The notes: generated from the letters alone by a model not told the origin. Numbered from the stretch's first letter, positions 1 to 12,575 are shown. The stretch is 64,000 nt of DNA from Coffea arabica (GCF_036785885.1 NC_092312.1:17998001-18062000), one strand, 5' to 3'. Program-made: numbers and translations.

Positions 1-2278
1 ATTGGATCTGGGAATGTTATTAGAGCATTGCAGCAGTCCATGATTGATGAGAGAAGGGCTTCATTTGATGGAAGGCTGAGTATTGATTTGGGCAATGCTG
101 AGCTTTTGAAGGCAGTTCAGGATGCCCCAGATGGAAATTCAGTCAATAATGAGTCGTCTGTGCAGTCTGATCTTACTGCATCTGATACAGATAGTGTTTC
201 TTCCGGTAGTACTTCTGGAGTGCAAGAATGTACTGGGGTTTCCCATGCTAAAGGTGTACCTCGTGGAATTGTTGTTTCAGCTCGCTTCTGGCAAGAAACT
301 AATAGTCGGTTGAGGAGGTTGCAGGACCCTGGGTCACCTTTGGCAACTAGTCCTGGTTCAAAATTGATTGTGCCGCCAAAGTTGAAGAAGTTCCCTAGTG
401 ATGGTCCCTTATCATCACCACGAACAATGTCATCACCTATTCGGGGGCCTATAAGAGCTTCATCTCCCAGTAAGCTTATGACCTCAGTTGGATCATCTCC
501 TTCACGAGGAATGCCTAGTCCATCTCGGGTCAGAAATGCTGTTAGTACTATTAATAGTAGTTTTATTGAGACACCTTCAGTTCTCAGTTTTGCTGTTGAT
601 GTTCGGAGGGGGAAAGTTGGGGAGAACAGAATTGTGGATGCTCACTTGTTGAGACTTCTATATAATCGACATTTGCAGTGGCGTTTTGGAAATGCTAGGA
701 CTGAAGCAACCTTGCTGGCGCAGAAACATAGTGCAGAGGTTAGTTATTCTGTTCTTTTTGGACAGTAGTTATCGTTATAGTACTAAATTTGAGTATTTCT
801 AGATTTACTCTGCAGTTAGTGTTTGAGCTTTTAGTTGACTGTTTCAAATATTTTGACCAAGTTTGCTTTTGCCCTGGATACAATGCCCTATAAGAATGCA
901 ACAATTATGTCAATAGATTAGGTGCCGTGAAACTGTGTTTTTGGACATCCAAGTTTCAGTGGATTTAGAATAGCTTTCTAAATTTGATATCTTTTAACAA
1001 TTATAGTTGCTTTTTCTAGCACTTCCTCTAGCTTTCCAATTTTATTGTCTTCTTTGGGATAGTTTTTTTTCCTTTTTTCTTTTTGGGGCTTAGTTTTTTT
1101 TTTTTTGGGTTGGAGGGGGGGAGGGGACCTTATCAGTGGTCTTTCCTAATTGTTCCTCCTCTGTTTTAGTGTCTGATTTTCATTTCATACAGATTTGAGC
1201 GTCAAGTGGCTATTCAATGACTGATGGCATAAATGCTTTACTTGTTTGTGCTCTATAGCATAGCTTAGTATTCATGTAGGTGTATGATCTTTATAATCCA
1301 AGTAACTATTTAATGACTTCATGTATGGCTTAGTATTCAAGTAACTATTGGATGATTGATGGCATAAATGCTTAACCTGTTTGTGGTGTATAGCATAGCT
1401 TAGTATTTATATAGGAGTGTGATCTTTATAATCCACTGATGGGTGGGTTTACTTTGCCTCTGTTTGGATGATTACCAATTTAGCTAAGCGGTTACATTAC
1501 TTTACTGCTTTCATGCTCCAAGAGTCGTTTGTTTAGGAAACAGTTCAATACCCTCTAGAGATTCTCATATGAACGTGATGGTATGGATTGACATAACTGT
1601 GAGAATTTAAGTCAAGTTTTGCAAGTTTTAGAAAGTGAAGAACTCCTGCAAGTTTTACAATTACTTGCACCTTCCAAATATCACTTTTGGCTCCGTGCTG
1701 CTCATGGCAGTCTAGTGTTGCAAGCTCATTCTATTTTATCATCTCTTTAACTTGTTTTTGTCCTCATGGTGGGTGATCTTGTCTTACTTAATACTGCTCC
1801 CCAGTGACTTCTTTCATAACTTCATGGTTTATATGTTGCTTTTTTGTAGTGCCTGTGTTGCTCAACTAGTACAAAGAGACAAAATTCTAATATTTTTAGC
1901 TATGCTTTTGTCCTTTTTCCAGAAGAGTCTGTGGAATGCTTGGATAACAATCTCAGATCTACGTGATACAGTCACAAAGAAAAGACACAGGTTACAGTTG
2001 CTGAGGCAAAAATTGAAGTTAGCCTCCATTCTCAAGGGACAAGTAAGCTTCATTCTTTTCATCAGTTTTTGGATGAATACCCTGTTTAAATGATGGTCTG
2101 AAAATCGTTCATTTACCGTGGTAAGTGTTAGGCCTTCTTTAGACACATAAAACATTTTGTGGTTGTCCAAGAGCAATAAAAATAAAATTTCTCATATTCA
2201 TCAATGCTGGAGAGGTCTGAAATATATCAATTGAAACTTTTATAGATGTTAGTTAGGTTACATACTTAACCAAATCAC

Positions 2279-2333
<55 letters not shown>

Positions 2334-4896
2334 CATGACACAATTTATAACTTCATTTATAAAACTGTCATGATCACATACTACCTTTCTGGTTATTTTG
2401 TAGTTCATGGAGCTAGTTATGATTTGGTAAATAAGTAATCGGATTCTCAATTAGTAAGATAGATATGAACATGGGATTGGGGATTGTGCAAATGTTAGCA
2501 TTTTTCCAAAAATATAAGTCTCTGGGATTTCCCATCCCTCTCTTTAATGTCATTTTATTTGAAGAAGGTCTATATGGTTGATATTCCTTATCTATACGTC
2601 TTCTTGTCAATTATCACTCAACACTTTATGAATGGAAAAAAAAACTTAGTCTGGGTAAGTCTAATCTCTTGAGTTATTTTAAGTGAGATTCACAGTGACA
2701 TACTCCAACTTGAATGTGTTTGTGAAAAAGCTCCCTTTTGTTTGATTTGGTTATTTTCTTTAAGCTTGAATACCCAAGATTTTGTTTATGGGGTCGCAAA
2801 ATTTTATCCCCTGTGAACCGTTTAATTACTCTTAGGAATTGCAAAAGTTTCAGAAGTCTTTTTCCTATCTGTATGATGCCCTGTTTACTTCCAAGCTGAG
2901 TTTTCACATATGAAAAGGGATCTGAAAGCTGATCCTTTCTATTATTATTTTTTTTTTCTGCTGAAAATCTTTAATCAGGATATCTTATATGATTGCATTT
3001 TGTATGGTTTTTATATGCTTTTGTCATGTGAACTCTAGCAATACAATATCACTGTCTGTGGTATGGGAACATGCAATCAGAGTGCAAAGCCAATATTGAT
3101 GCAAGCAATATGTTATTCAATTTACTTGCTAGTTTTTAGCAAAATTTCCAAGGAAATTGAATTTGTAACTGGAAATTATTGAACCAATCAGTAAATTATT
3201 ATTTGCCTTTTCAATCGAATATATTCTGAAACCACTTTTCCTCATCTTCTGTAGATAACTTGTTTAGAAGATTGGGCTTCTTTGGATAAAGATCACTCTA
3301 TCTCTCTGCTAGGAGCAATTGAAGCGTTGAAGGCTAGCACTCTTCGCCTCCCTGTTGGTGGAGGGGCTATTGTATGTGCCCTGATTTACTTTATTGCTTT
3401 CAAAGTTCTGAAAATTATCAACACACCAAGAAAAAAAATGGGAAAAAATGGGCTGTCATAATTTTCATTGACTGTATAAAGCTTTAATCATAACAGGCTG
3501 ATATTCAAAGCTTGAAGGAGGCAGTTGGTTCTGCAGTGGACATGATGCAGGGAATGGCATCTTCAATATGTTCTCTTCTGCCAAAGGTAATTTATCTGTC
3601 TTTTTTGGGTAAAAATTCTCAAACCTTTCGAATTGCTCTAGTTTTGTTTCTGAAATGCAGTTCGGTTGGAAAATGGTAGCTGAATTTTCTCCATCAAGGC
3701 CTCTTCTTGATCTAATATTTAGGTGATAAACTAGTGCAGCTGATCCTAAGCTTATGAGCGTCATTACTCATGTTTCAGTTTATTAAGATATTCATCTCTT
3801 TACAGTTTGCAATATAAGTTGTTCCCAGTTAAACCAGCAAACATACTTTTTATTTGTTTCTGTGTTGTACCACATGGAACATTCATTTACAGATTGATGT
3901 GGTCTTGAAAGGACAAATTAATTTCTTTATGTGGATGATACATGGCTGTAAGAAAAGTACGGAAACAGTAGTAGTTCATGGATAATTATTCTCAATCTTC
4001 ACTTCCAATATCCTTCTACTTCTCTTCACCTCCCATCCTTGTGGCTGATAATGAGATAACAAATTAGTCCTTATGTTGAAGAGAAGAGGAACATGCATGT
4101 CCTAGTGATGTAAATTGAAATTTGAAGCTATCTAATTGCAGCCAGTGACTTCTCAAAAACCACGAGTCTTGCAGATTTGATTCCAAGGATATTCTGTTAA
4201 CCAAAGAAAGAAAGCGTTCTTACAAGCTTTGTCACAAGGTTTAACATATTTGGTATCAGCCTTTGCAGATTCTAGATATCATTTTAACTGTAACAGATCC
4301 CGGCAATAATTCATTATTCATCATTGAGATATAAAATACAATAATGGCAGTACAGTTGTGATGAGCAGAACAAACATACACCAGGAAGCAGTCATGTGTC
4401 AAACTTTTGGTATATCTGGCATATCAAGGTTAGCCTGAAGAAAGGAGTAAACCTGCATCTACATATACAATGCTTCTCGGTTCTGTTGTTCTTTTATTTT
4501 TTAATTAATGTACGGATGGTTGTTTGAGTTTCAAAATCCTGGTTATGTTGAGAAAAATCAGCATGGAGATTATGTACTTGGAACATGCGGCTGAAAGATG
4601 ATATAATACATGTAAAAACATGTCTAACCAAGTTGATCCTTTTTTTCAGGTAGATGAAGTGAATTCTCTAGTGATTGAACTTGCAAAAGTGACTGCAAAA
4701 GAGCGAGCTTTACTCGAACAATGCAAAGATTTCTTGGCTGTGCTAGCAGCCATGCAGGTAAATACCAGCCATCTCTTTTTATTTTCCATTCAGGCAATTT
4801 ATCTGATTCATCCGCTGATTGTACTTGTTCAAACATATTTGACAGGTGAAAGATTGTAGTTTGAGAACACACATCTTACAACATAACCGTGTATGA
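1..4896 (+). CDS. QWRF2: QWRF motif-containing microtubule-associated protein (QWRF1/QWRF2-like), 5'-truncated by window edge
   Basis: The window opens inside the gene in frame 1. Exons read 1-738, 1923-2042, 3255-3371, 3497-3586, 4650-4757 and 4846-4896 (TGA), all with GT-AG borders and codon-phase joins, giving 407 residues of the C-terminal part. The visible protein starts with a Ser/Pro/Arg-rich basic region (SPSK, SPSR and SSPIRGP repeats), typical of microtubule-binding tails. The QWRF signature follows at residues 226-229 ([13 protein letters not shown]), then the helical, coiled-coil-prone DUF566 domain. In Arabidopsis this family includes augmin subunit 8/EDE1, SCO3 and QWRF2, which act on microtubule arrays in division, growth and fertility. 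Arabidopsis QWRF2 has about 660 residues, so roughly 240 N-terminal residues lie outside the window. The choice of QWRF2 over QWRF1 rests on neighbourhood and is not firm. Confidence 0.9.
1203..1436 (+). repeat. Imperfect tandem duplication in QWRF intron
   Basis: Positions 1203-1300 and 1339-1436 are about 98-bp copies, 136 bp apart, sharing stretches such as 'gatggcataaatgctt' and 'tagcatagcttagtatt'. They lie in the intron 739-1922. The copies have diverged by several substitutions, so the duplication is not recent. No coding or RNA function is visible. Confidence 0.8.
2284..2331 (+). repeat. (AG)24 microsatellite
   Basis: An uninterrupted run of 24 AG units lies in the intron 2043-3254 of the QWRF gene. 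It is probably length-polymorphic. Confidence 0.97.
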
Positions 4897-5468
4897 ACAG
4901 CTTGACATGACATTGTACAACTGATCCTTGTGACTACCGACTCTAATGCTAACATAGAAGAACTAAAACCATTCGGTCCAAAGGCGGAGATGGCTTTGGC
5001 GGCAATAGTGATGCGACAACAACTGATTAGTTTCGCTTCTCAACCGACATTTTTTGGGGAATAATTGAGGTCAATGTTCTGCAGTATTGTGCCTTAGCAT
5101 CCATCCAGAGTTAGAGGAAATGTCTTAATCAGTAGTAATTAGTTGTGTACACATTTCTTTTTCTGTTTCCCCTTTCTTGAGGGGAAGAGAAAACTTTTGT
5201 GTATATATATCCATCATATTATATATTTCCTAATGAAATTCTTGTTCACCAGTGGTATCTGGCAGAGTTGTTATCACTTGTCATTTGACTCTCTGCACTT
5301 CTTGATTTTGTGGCTACGAGTTTGATGTATAATTAATTGGCAGAAAATCTGGTCGCTGTGGAAGCCATTTGTGTTGTAAAACCTGAAAACTATGAAGACT
5401 TGGGTTCCCTTCATAGTTTTCGGACTAAATCCAAGTAAATAGAAGCATAAATTTGGCAAGCAAATATA
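4897..5468. other. 3' flank of QWRF gene
   Basis: This stretch holds the probable 3' UTR and downstream flank. No open frame resembles a protein. AT-rich tracts near 5210-5235 could serve polyadenylation, but no single site can be chosen. Confidence 0.5.
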
Positions 5469-5806
5469 CTCCCTCCGTCCCACTTTGATAGTCCCGTTTT
5501 TCTTTTTCGTCTGTCCCAAATTATAGTCCACTTTCCAATTGAAGAATGTAGTTGTATTTTAATTTTTCTAAAATACCCTTATTCAATGTAAGTTGTTGTT
5601 ACTATAAATCTATCCCATTTAATGAGAATTGATTCTTTTTTTACCATAAACCTACTCCATTCAAGTTTCCATAAAGTTGTACCATATTTAATGTGAGGGT
5701 ATTTTAGGAAAATAGCAATCTAAATTTACTTTTTCAATAAAGTTAACTACTTTTTCTTAAACTGTGTGAAAAAAGAAACAGGACTATGAAAGTGGGACGA
5801 AGGGAG
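5469..5806. mobile_element. Stowaway-like MITE (Tc1/mariner), copy 1
   Basis: This 338-bp element starts CTCCCTCCGTCCCACTTTGA and ends in its near-complement (AAAGTGGGACGAAGGGAG). A TA target duplication lies on each side (5467-5468, 5807-5808). The terminal inverted repeats cover about 26 bp. There is no coding capacity, so any movement would have needed a mariner-type transposase in trans. A close relative is at 14675-15007. Confidence 0.95.
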
Positions 5807-5808
5807 TA

Positions 5809-6544
5809 ATATTTTATTTGGTTAGAAGGTCGAACTTATGGGGAATGTAAAAGTTTGACGACGAGGGTAGATTCGTCCCAGCAACCCAATCCAAGGCTGC
5901 GTGGGGCACATAAACATTCCCCCGACCAACAAACTAAGCCACTGACAATGCATTTCCATTATTATGAAATGGCCTTTCTCTCCCTCGACTGAGAAAAATC
6001 CTTACCCTCGACTTAATGAATTGTACTTCCGGTTGAATAGCCAACCAAAATGGATCTTGAAGACCGTTTTTGGACCGTGACCCAAACAACCACCGCTAGT
6101 GCTAAACCGGAGGGGGAATTTTAGACCGCAACACCCAAAAGAAAGAGAATAAAAGAGGGGAATTTTGGACAGCAGTCAACTTTACTTGTTCAACGCTAAA
6201 ATTCAACCGGTGTTTCTGGAAGAGCAAATTAGGCCCGTTTCAACCCCAGAAACGGAAGCCGAACATACGAAAATGGGTTTCGAACGATTTTGCTACCCCA
6301 ACTCCGGGCGGAGCTGGCGTCCAAGTCATTCGGAGGGTTTTTTTGTTTAGCTTTAACCCACTAAGATATCTGCCAGATAGTCTACCGTATTTCCATCCAT
6401 CTTCATTCCTCCTTTGCGTGTGGAAGTTGAACCAACCAAAAAACACAAGTTTTGGACCACTCACATTAATTAACTCAACTCCAAGATTAAACTCGGTTGC
6501 CATGGTACTTGTCTTTTATTATGTACGATCACGATGCATTTAAA
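5809..6544. other. Intergenic, no gene recognised
   Basis: The open frames here (near 6165-6543) have no recognisable domain, start context or splice partners. I see nothing functional. Confidence 0.4.
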
Positions 6545-6890
6545 GTCCTTCGCCCCGGCGTCAAGTCTGCTCGCAACGGTCAAAACTTGATTCGAGTTCG
6601 AGTTGACTTTACGATGTAATCATCAAATTAAGTACGCGAATACTAACTCGTTAACACGTCGAGCCAATTCGAATTTATATATTTTAAACAGTTTATGTCC
6701 TCTGTATTTTTATTATTTTATTAGAGTGAAATGTCAATTTTTAAAAATGTTAAAACTATTTTTTTTTAATTTTATTTAAGCTCGAGTTCGAGCTATAAAA
6801 TAAGAGCTTGTCGAACTCGAACTCAAGCTTAATAAAAATTGAGTCGAACTCGACTAGTTTATCGCAAAGCTTGAGTCGTTGGAAGCCCTA
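6545..6890. mobile_element. Degenerate hAT-like MITE of the 'cgagttcgag' family
   Basis: The stretch holds several facing copies of 'attcgagttcgag' and 'gtcgaactcgaactcaagc' around an AT-rich centre. Its right edge ends in 'agcccta', matching the end of the better-preserved copy at 29774-30134. No target duplication can be read and the boundaries are approximate. Confidence 0.55.
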
Positions 6891-7070
6891 CTTGTTCCCA
6901 CCATAGAAGCATACAAGGCAAAGTCCAAAATGAAATGACAAAATAGAGGGGCACAAGGGACAGCTTAAATTTGACCTCCACAGCATGCGGAAAACAGAAA
7001 ACAAAAAACACACTCGGACACTGTGCTCCACTCCTTTTCATTGGCTTTCTTAAGACCCACATCCACCACA

Positions 7071-7071
<1 letters not shown>

Positions 7072-7102
<31 letters not shown>

Positions 7103-7114
7103 AAAAAAAAAAAA
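7072..7114 (+). repeat. C21-A22 homopolymer junction
   Basis: Twenty-one C are followed directly by twenty-two A. The opposite strand is T22-G21. Exact lengths may be affected by sequencing or assembly slippage. Confidence 0.95.
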
Positions 7115-8060
7115 GGGAAAAAAGTTTGCACACTCTCCAACCAAGTGCCGGAGCTTGTCCTCCACTTTGTGATGTCCAAGGAAGAAAAAGGACAAAAATT
7201 TTTTTGTAAACATGATGAAACAACGAGTATTGGTGGACGGACGTTACAAGAAATGAAAGTCAACAATCAAATGCCACCTTTGCAGTCTTCTGTTTGTCTC
7301 GATCTCTCAGGTAGCCGCAATTCAGATCCCTGCTCCTTAATAAATTGCACTTCTTAATTGTCTCTGTTTTCGGGGATTGCCTTTCACAGTTCATCTGGAT
7401 GCGTCCTCTTACTCGCAATTCAAGAAGGGGTATTTGCGTAAACTGCGTCCCAGCTTTGGTCGATCGCAATTCAGATGTCTCCTTTGCAGATAGTCCCCCA
7501 TAACATAAACAAGGGGCTGGACACTCTAGTCCGCAGTTCTTCGGCTTCTTTTGAATCGATAGAATTCATGAAATATTTGAAATAACCCTCAAAATTTTTC
7601 TCAGTTTGATGCTCTACTTCAAAATTTGCATCTTATCTTTTAAAGTAGTAAAACATCTCAATTTGGTCTCTCAAATTAAGAAAGTTTACTCTAAAAAAGT
7701 TTGTTTGTTGGTACTCCTTAATTGATAAAGTAATGTTAAAAATACAAATAAAAATTTCACGGTTCTGAATCTAGATAGAGCCTATTGAATAAAGGATAAA
7801 TTCAAGGTTGAACTCAAATTTTAAGTTGGTGCAGAATTCGAGTGGGGAAAAATATTCCATTCATCCAATCATGCGCAAGTTGATTGCCAGAGGCATCAAA
7901 TTCGTCTCGGCCTCCTGAGTGTCTCCAGCCTTCCTAGTTCTATCAGACACAAGAGCCCTTTTCGTTTCCCTTTTGTTGGTTCATGGTTTTCAAGATTAAC
8001 CCGTCATTAAGAAAAGTTAGAAGGGAATGCGAATAAACCGACCCGCGTGATGGACAGCAA
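7115..8060. other. Intergenic, no gene recognised
   Basis: AT-rich DNA without a supported gene, repeat or RNA. Confidence 0.4.
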
Positions 8061-8236
8061 GTGCATTTGGATAGGAAATCATTTCAAATAGTTATTGTAT
8101 GTATCACTTTTGGAATGTAATATATGTAAGATAAAAAGTTGATTAAAATGAAAAAAAAAAAGATTGATTAAAAACTAAATATGTTCGTAATGCAAGTAAT
8201 TGTAATAGAAAAAAAAAAAAGGCTATTCAAACAGAT
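8061..8236. mobile_element. Small MITE with TTTGGAT-type ends
   Basis: The left end reads 'gcatttggatag' and the right end 'ctattcaaacaga', imperfect complements about 170 bp apart around an AT-rich interior with two poly(A) runs. It resembles the GTTTGGATTG elements at 28935 and 30738. No target duplication can be assigned. Confidence 0.5.
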
Positions 8237-8237
8237 T

Positions 8238-8507
8238 GGACCTTGTTTGATAATTCAATTAAATACTTAAATTTAATGGATTCAATATTAACATATTCAG
8301 ACGTGTTTGATAATTAAAACTAGAACATTTGAATTCATTAAGTTGCTCTGAATTTTGTAGGTAAAATTTGCTCCAAAAAATGAGTAATTAGCTATTCACT
8401 TATCATTTAATGTGATATATAATCAAATGTATCAAATTTAGTACTTAACAATTCACTAATTGAATGAATTCAATTTCCATATTTCAATTTTATCAAACGT
8501 CGTACCC
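8238..8507. mobile_element. Probable Tourist/Harbinger-like MITE, degenerate
   Basis: The left end 'ccttgtttgataattcaat' faces 'caattttatcaaacgtcg' at the right. The GTTTGATAA core and interior motifs such as 'ttgaattcatt' recall the element at 39846-40575. The ends are approximate and no clear TTA duplication is kept. Confidence 0.5.
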
Positions 8508-8628
8508 TTACTGTTGCTCATTTTTTCTTTTTGTATGTGCTTTAGGAACGAATTGTGAAAAGAGAACCTGTTATTCGAAATTATCTATCTCCACTAATCA
8601 ATTGCTAAGCAGGAAGCGAGGCAAGATT

Positions 8629-8657
8629 AAAAAAAAAAAAAAAGGGGGGGGGGGGGG
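8629..8657 (+). repeat. A15-G14 homopolymer junction
   Basis: Fifteen A are followed by fourteen G. The mirror type, C-run then A-run, occurs at 7072. Length is uncertain because of slippage. Confidence 0.93.
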
Positions 8658-10543
8658 CAGGAATAGAATAGAGCAACGAGGCGTAGGCTGTGAAAATAGA
8701 CAACGACAAATGGGGTCCATGAGGCACCCCAAAAAGCATATGCAGCGACGCACAGCAGCTGGGTTGGACTGCATCAGTGTGTGTGGACTGTGGAATCCAC
8801 ACCCACACACTCCCCTCTCCTCTTCAGGCCCCACTGCCCCCCAATTTAACTGGAAAGACAAGAATGAATGGATGGATGGTCGCATCCCCTCTATTGGCTT
8901 GGCTATATCCCCACTTTGAAAGCCAGAAGATAACTTGATTGAACAGGGCCCCATTTTGTTTCCCATTGCTGATCTAAGCCACCAGCAAAGCTAGCTGTCC
9001 CTCGCCACCCTTCCACCGCTAATTCACACTCAAGCTGATAAATGCAATTTGCACATCCCTGACCGGCCTCCCCTGAACCCTCTAATTAGACGGCTTACCT
9101 GCCTCTGTAAAGAACCATTCCTGGAATTTATGCTGTCTAAGCTTTGTTCAGTTAGCCAAAATCCTCCGGAAGAGGGCCATGTGCCTGCACGCACAAGCCT
9201 ATGAACCAGATAAATGATGCCCCATGTCCGATCAAACCACTCTTTTGACCGGGCAACCAATCTTTTGTGTCTGATTATGGATGGATCGGGGACACGATTT
9301 AATAAGCCATCCATTAATTCTTGATGAAGGATCTTTCACCGCGTCATCTACATTGTGTGTTTCCAGAACATGGCAGTTCATTCATGGTGAGGCAGAAAAT
9401 TGAAAACGTACAAGCCATTAAAATCTTAAAGCTAAAGGGATAAAAAAAAAAAAAAATCGGTTTAATTAGAAGTTGGTATTGGGAGAAAGCCTGGGTAGCA
9501 AAATAAAGAAGCTTGGTCAGTATATTAAACATCTATCATTCCAACTCCAGGTTGTACTACAAGTTGGAAATCAAAGATGTGGCACTTTTTTGAGAGGTAG
9601 ATAGATAGACCCACGCATTGGAAAGACGTACTTATTTAGAGGCCTCATCTCGCCTTTGTTCAGTCAGACAGATGTCTCGACTCTCAAGAATATAGCGCCC
9701 AATAAAATGTTTGGATCCTAGAGATTTTAATCATGGAATATGGTGGCAACTAGCAAATGTTTGGATCGCAATTCATAAGCTCCAATTTACCAGATTAATT
9801 TCTTGGTCTAGTTTGGCAGACGAGAGACCATATATTTGAGGGGGGTTGGTTTAAGCGAGAGTGGCATGCACATGCAAATACATGTCATAGCATCTGAATC
9901 ATTCACGATTAATTAAGCTTAAGCAAGCAACCGATTTCTCTTTCAATTAGAGCCATCAATCAAATTATAAGCAGTGATTTTATTTCATTTTTCTTGTTCT
10001 ACACACATACTGTACTGTACTCATAATCATTGAACTCACTACTATTATATCGTTTACATGTTCCACAAAATCATTTCGTGCAATGAACTTCACGGCTTGA
10101 GGATACCATTCCAGAAACAGCCCTCTTCAGTCAATACTCAACTCAACCAAACAAATGAGAATAGAAAGTGAAAGATGGAAAATCCCAAAATCTCACATCA
10201 TCATCGCCGTCAGCCCCTTTTAATGTCACACCATAATCCCTTAACAAACGGGAAATGGTTCAAGGCGATATTAAGGTTGTTGATTATAAACCCGTCGTAA
10301 AGTAAAGGGGATATATAGATGAAGATGGCTGAGAATTTACTTGATTTTATTCAAGGTCACAAATACGAGTGACAATTCAGACAAACCACAAGTGAGAAAT
10401 CCAGCAACCCCCCCAAAAAAACCGCTTTTGCCGGCCAAAGGAAACTGAAACAAAACCCCAGAAGCGCCCAAGTGAAGAAAGAGGGGGGGGGAAAAGTCAA
10501 ATTGATTAAAATCCTCAGGAAAATTGCATTTGCCGATGCTCAG
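8658..10543. other. Intergenic / 3' side of the LBD gene, no further gene recognised
   Basis: Only short open frames occur (8605-8966 and 9030-9314 on the minus strand), without domains. The part nearest 10543 should contain the 3' UTR of the minus-strand LBD gene. Confidence 0.4.
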
Positions 10544-11326
10544 TCAAAAAAAGAGTCTAAGAAGCTTTGTTCCTTCTCCGCCTTTTAGATTTTGAAAATA
10601 ATTACTAGCAGTATAATCATAGCAGCTCTCCATGGTGGAGGTTTCGGACTCCTCCGGTGTGGCCGACCTCCTCTTCACTCTCCCGCCTGCCGTCACTCGG
10701 GCCGACAAGTTAAGACACAGACGGCTCGCCTCCGACGCATCATCATGGTCCACAGCTTCTTGAGGTTCGGCAGGAAGATTCATCATCGGCCGCAAAACTC
10801 CGCCACGGAGAACCGTCTCCACTGCAGACTGGCACAGCTGCCAGTTGCCGGTCCACAGCAGCCCCACCACTCCACTTACTGGGTTCACGGTCCTCCCACA
10901 AGCTTCATATAGCAGCGATTGAAACAAGGCTGTACATAGACCAAATTCATATAAAAAAATTCTCATCAGATGGGATACCCCCCAAAAACAGGGGGAAAAA
11001 GTTCGATACAACACATTTCTGATCGGGATGGTGCGAGTCGAACTTAATTAGCCTCTTGTTCACAGAACCAGGGCTCTGTTCTCACCGTCCCAATCGCCAC
11101 AAGAGATAGATAAATACGTGAAAGATACATCACCTGGTCTTTGGGGTTCAGGGACAGCGGAGAGGAAGGACATGAGACCGGCGCGGCCGAAGAATTTGGC
11201 GACAAAAACTGTGGCATTAGCTTGAGCTTGAGGGCTCCCAATCCCCTGTAAACTTTGTCGTAGTATACAGTTTTCGTTGCAGCCCTTTCTTAGTATTCGG
11301 CATCCGTTACAACTCATCTTTACCAC
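10544..11326 (-). CDS. Class II LOB-domain transcription factor (LBD37/38/39-like)
   Basis: Two exons, 11326-11134 and 10929-10544, joined in phase 1, encode 192 residues. Splicing at CCAG/gtgatg and tacag/CC restores the invariant RP-A-LFQSLLYEACGRTVNPV stretch. The start at 11326 gives MVKMSCNGC; the next Met, three codons in, is also possible. The zinc-binding CX2CX6CX3C motif is C6, C9, C16 and C20. It is followed by ATVFVAKFFGRAGLMSF and VGLLWTGNW, class II features without the class I leucine zipper. The tail ends TKLLRLFF, like the TKLLNLF ends of LBD37-39, which repress anthocyanin synthesis and nitrate responses in Arabidopsis. At 192 residues it is shorter than those proteins (roughly 220-245), mainly in the variable tail. 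It also departs from the usual ILRPCLQWI, reading ILRQSLQGI at 21-29. Function as a nuclear repressor is inferred from the family. Confidence 0.9.
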
Positions 11327-11542
11327 ATCTAATCAACTTTTCCTCCTCCTTGCCTGCCTTCTATTATCTACAGCTGTATGTGTGTGTATTATTGTATATA
11401 TGTATATGCCTGAGAGATGAGGTGAGTTATGAGGGCAGTGATTGCTTTATAGAGCTGGGTATCTAAAAAGGAGGCTGGAAGTGAGTTTGGAGTTTGGAGG
11501 TTGGGAGGAGAGGAAGAGGCAGGGGAAAGAGGGGGATAGAAT

Positions 11543-11551
11543 CCTTTTATA
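11543..11551 (-). promoter_or_regulatory. TATA box, LBD gene
   Basis: The minus strand reads TATAAAAGG, about 217 bp upstream of the LBD start codon. This implies a 5' UTR of about 185 nt. It is the best TATA match in the proximal promoter, but the transcription start is not shown. Confidence 0.55.
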
Positions 11552-12477
11552 GCGAAGGAATGGGAGGGGGTGCATGGGATGGGAGGTGGAGAAAGGTAGA
11601 GAAGAATTATTGAGAGCCAAAAAAAAAAAAAAAGGCGCAGAAGGGAAGGAAGACGGGAGGAGGCTGGAAAAATTAACCATGGTTAAGGAGAGAGGATCAT
11701 ATTCGGACTATGGTTTGGAAGGATTTTCCCTTTCCTTTCTCTAGAGGCTAGAGTGAGCGGGTGGGTGGGACCATAATGTGATGTAACGAAAGGAACAATC
11801 ACCATTTTAGTGCAATTTGCATATGACCATGAATGTAACTTGGATAAAATGATCCTTGGAACATTTTTGACCTATCTTGACCATTAATTGATGGGGATGA
11901 TCGCATTTTTTATTTGGCCCCAACTTAATTGTCACAACAATGACTTGAACAATGGTTATCTCATCAATTCAGCAGTAGTAAAGCAGATTTTCCTCGAGTT
12001 TACAAGTCATTGTGAGGCTATGCTTGATATTCAAGAAAATACTCTTAGTATTTTTTTTTTTTTTAAATCATAGTATCGAAGGAACCCTGAAAAATCTCGG
12101 CATAGATCGAAACAACGAATTTCTCTACTGTATTGCATTTGGCCTTGTGCTTTGTCTTTTCTTTGAAATTGTCTTGATCGGCCTTCCACCCCTTCTGAAC
12201 GGCCAAAGAATCACCGTTTCATTTTCGTTAGTTACATAGTTACAGTTAGTAAATAGGTAATTGGGAAGATAAAAAGGTGTATTAGAAATTGTAATGGTGA
12301 TGTAAGTAAATATATTTGGACAAATAACTCACAATCCAAACACACTCAGTATTCGTATAATATATATTCACGTGTATGATTTAAAAAAAAAATTGATAAC
12401 ACGCATGTTAAAACAAACTCTCAACATAGATTAGTTTAGTATGCTAATAAAATTTAGGATAAATCTTATATACACTG
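11552..12477. other. LBD upstream region, no gene recognised
   Basis: GA-rich DNA near 11555-11670 is followed by AT-rich DNA. 'ctcacaatccaaacacac' at 12327-12344 looks like the right end of a GTTTGGATTG-type MITE whose left end is not clear. Confidence 0.4.
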
Positions 12478-12575
12478 ACAGTGTATACACTATCACCGTT
12501 TGATTTATGATATATGTGCAAAAATTGAATTTCAAATTTAAATTTTACATAATTGTCATTCATCAACGCTGACAA
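12478..12575 (+). repeat. Dispersed 'actgacagtgtata' repeat, copy 1
   Basis: It begins 'actgacagtgtatacacta', followed by 'gatttatgatatatgtg', and ends near 'caacgctgacaagtgta'. The same opening occurs at 42037, and diverged relatives lie at about 16058 and, inverted, about 37560. It is probably a short MITE; edges are approximate. Confidence 0.6.

Noticed and set aside
6859-7357. Overlapping open frames of 80-135 codons on both strands
   Set aside because: They exist because the C21-A22 run encodes poly-Pro/poly-Lys or poly-Gly/poly-Phe without stops. No conserved protein is seen.
10592-10912. 106-codon plus-strand frame
   Set aside because: It is antisense to exon 2 of the LBD gene and reflects its codon composition.
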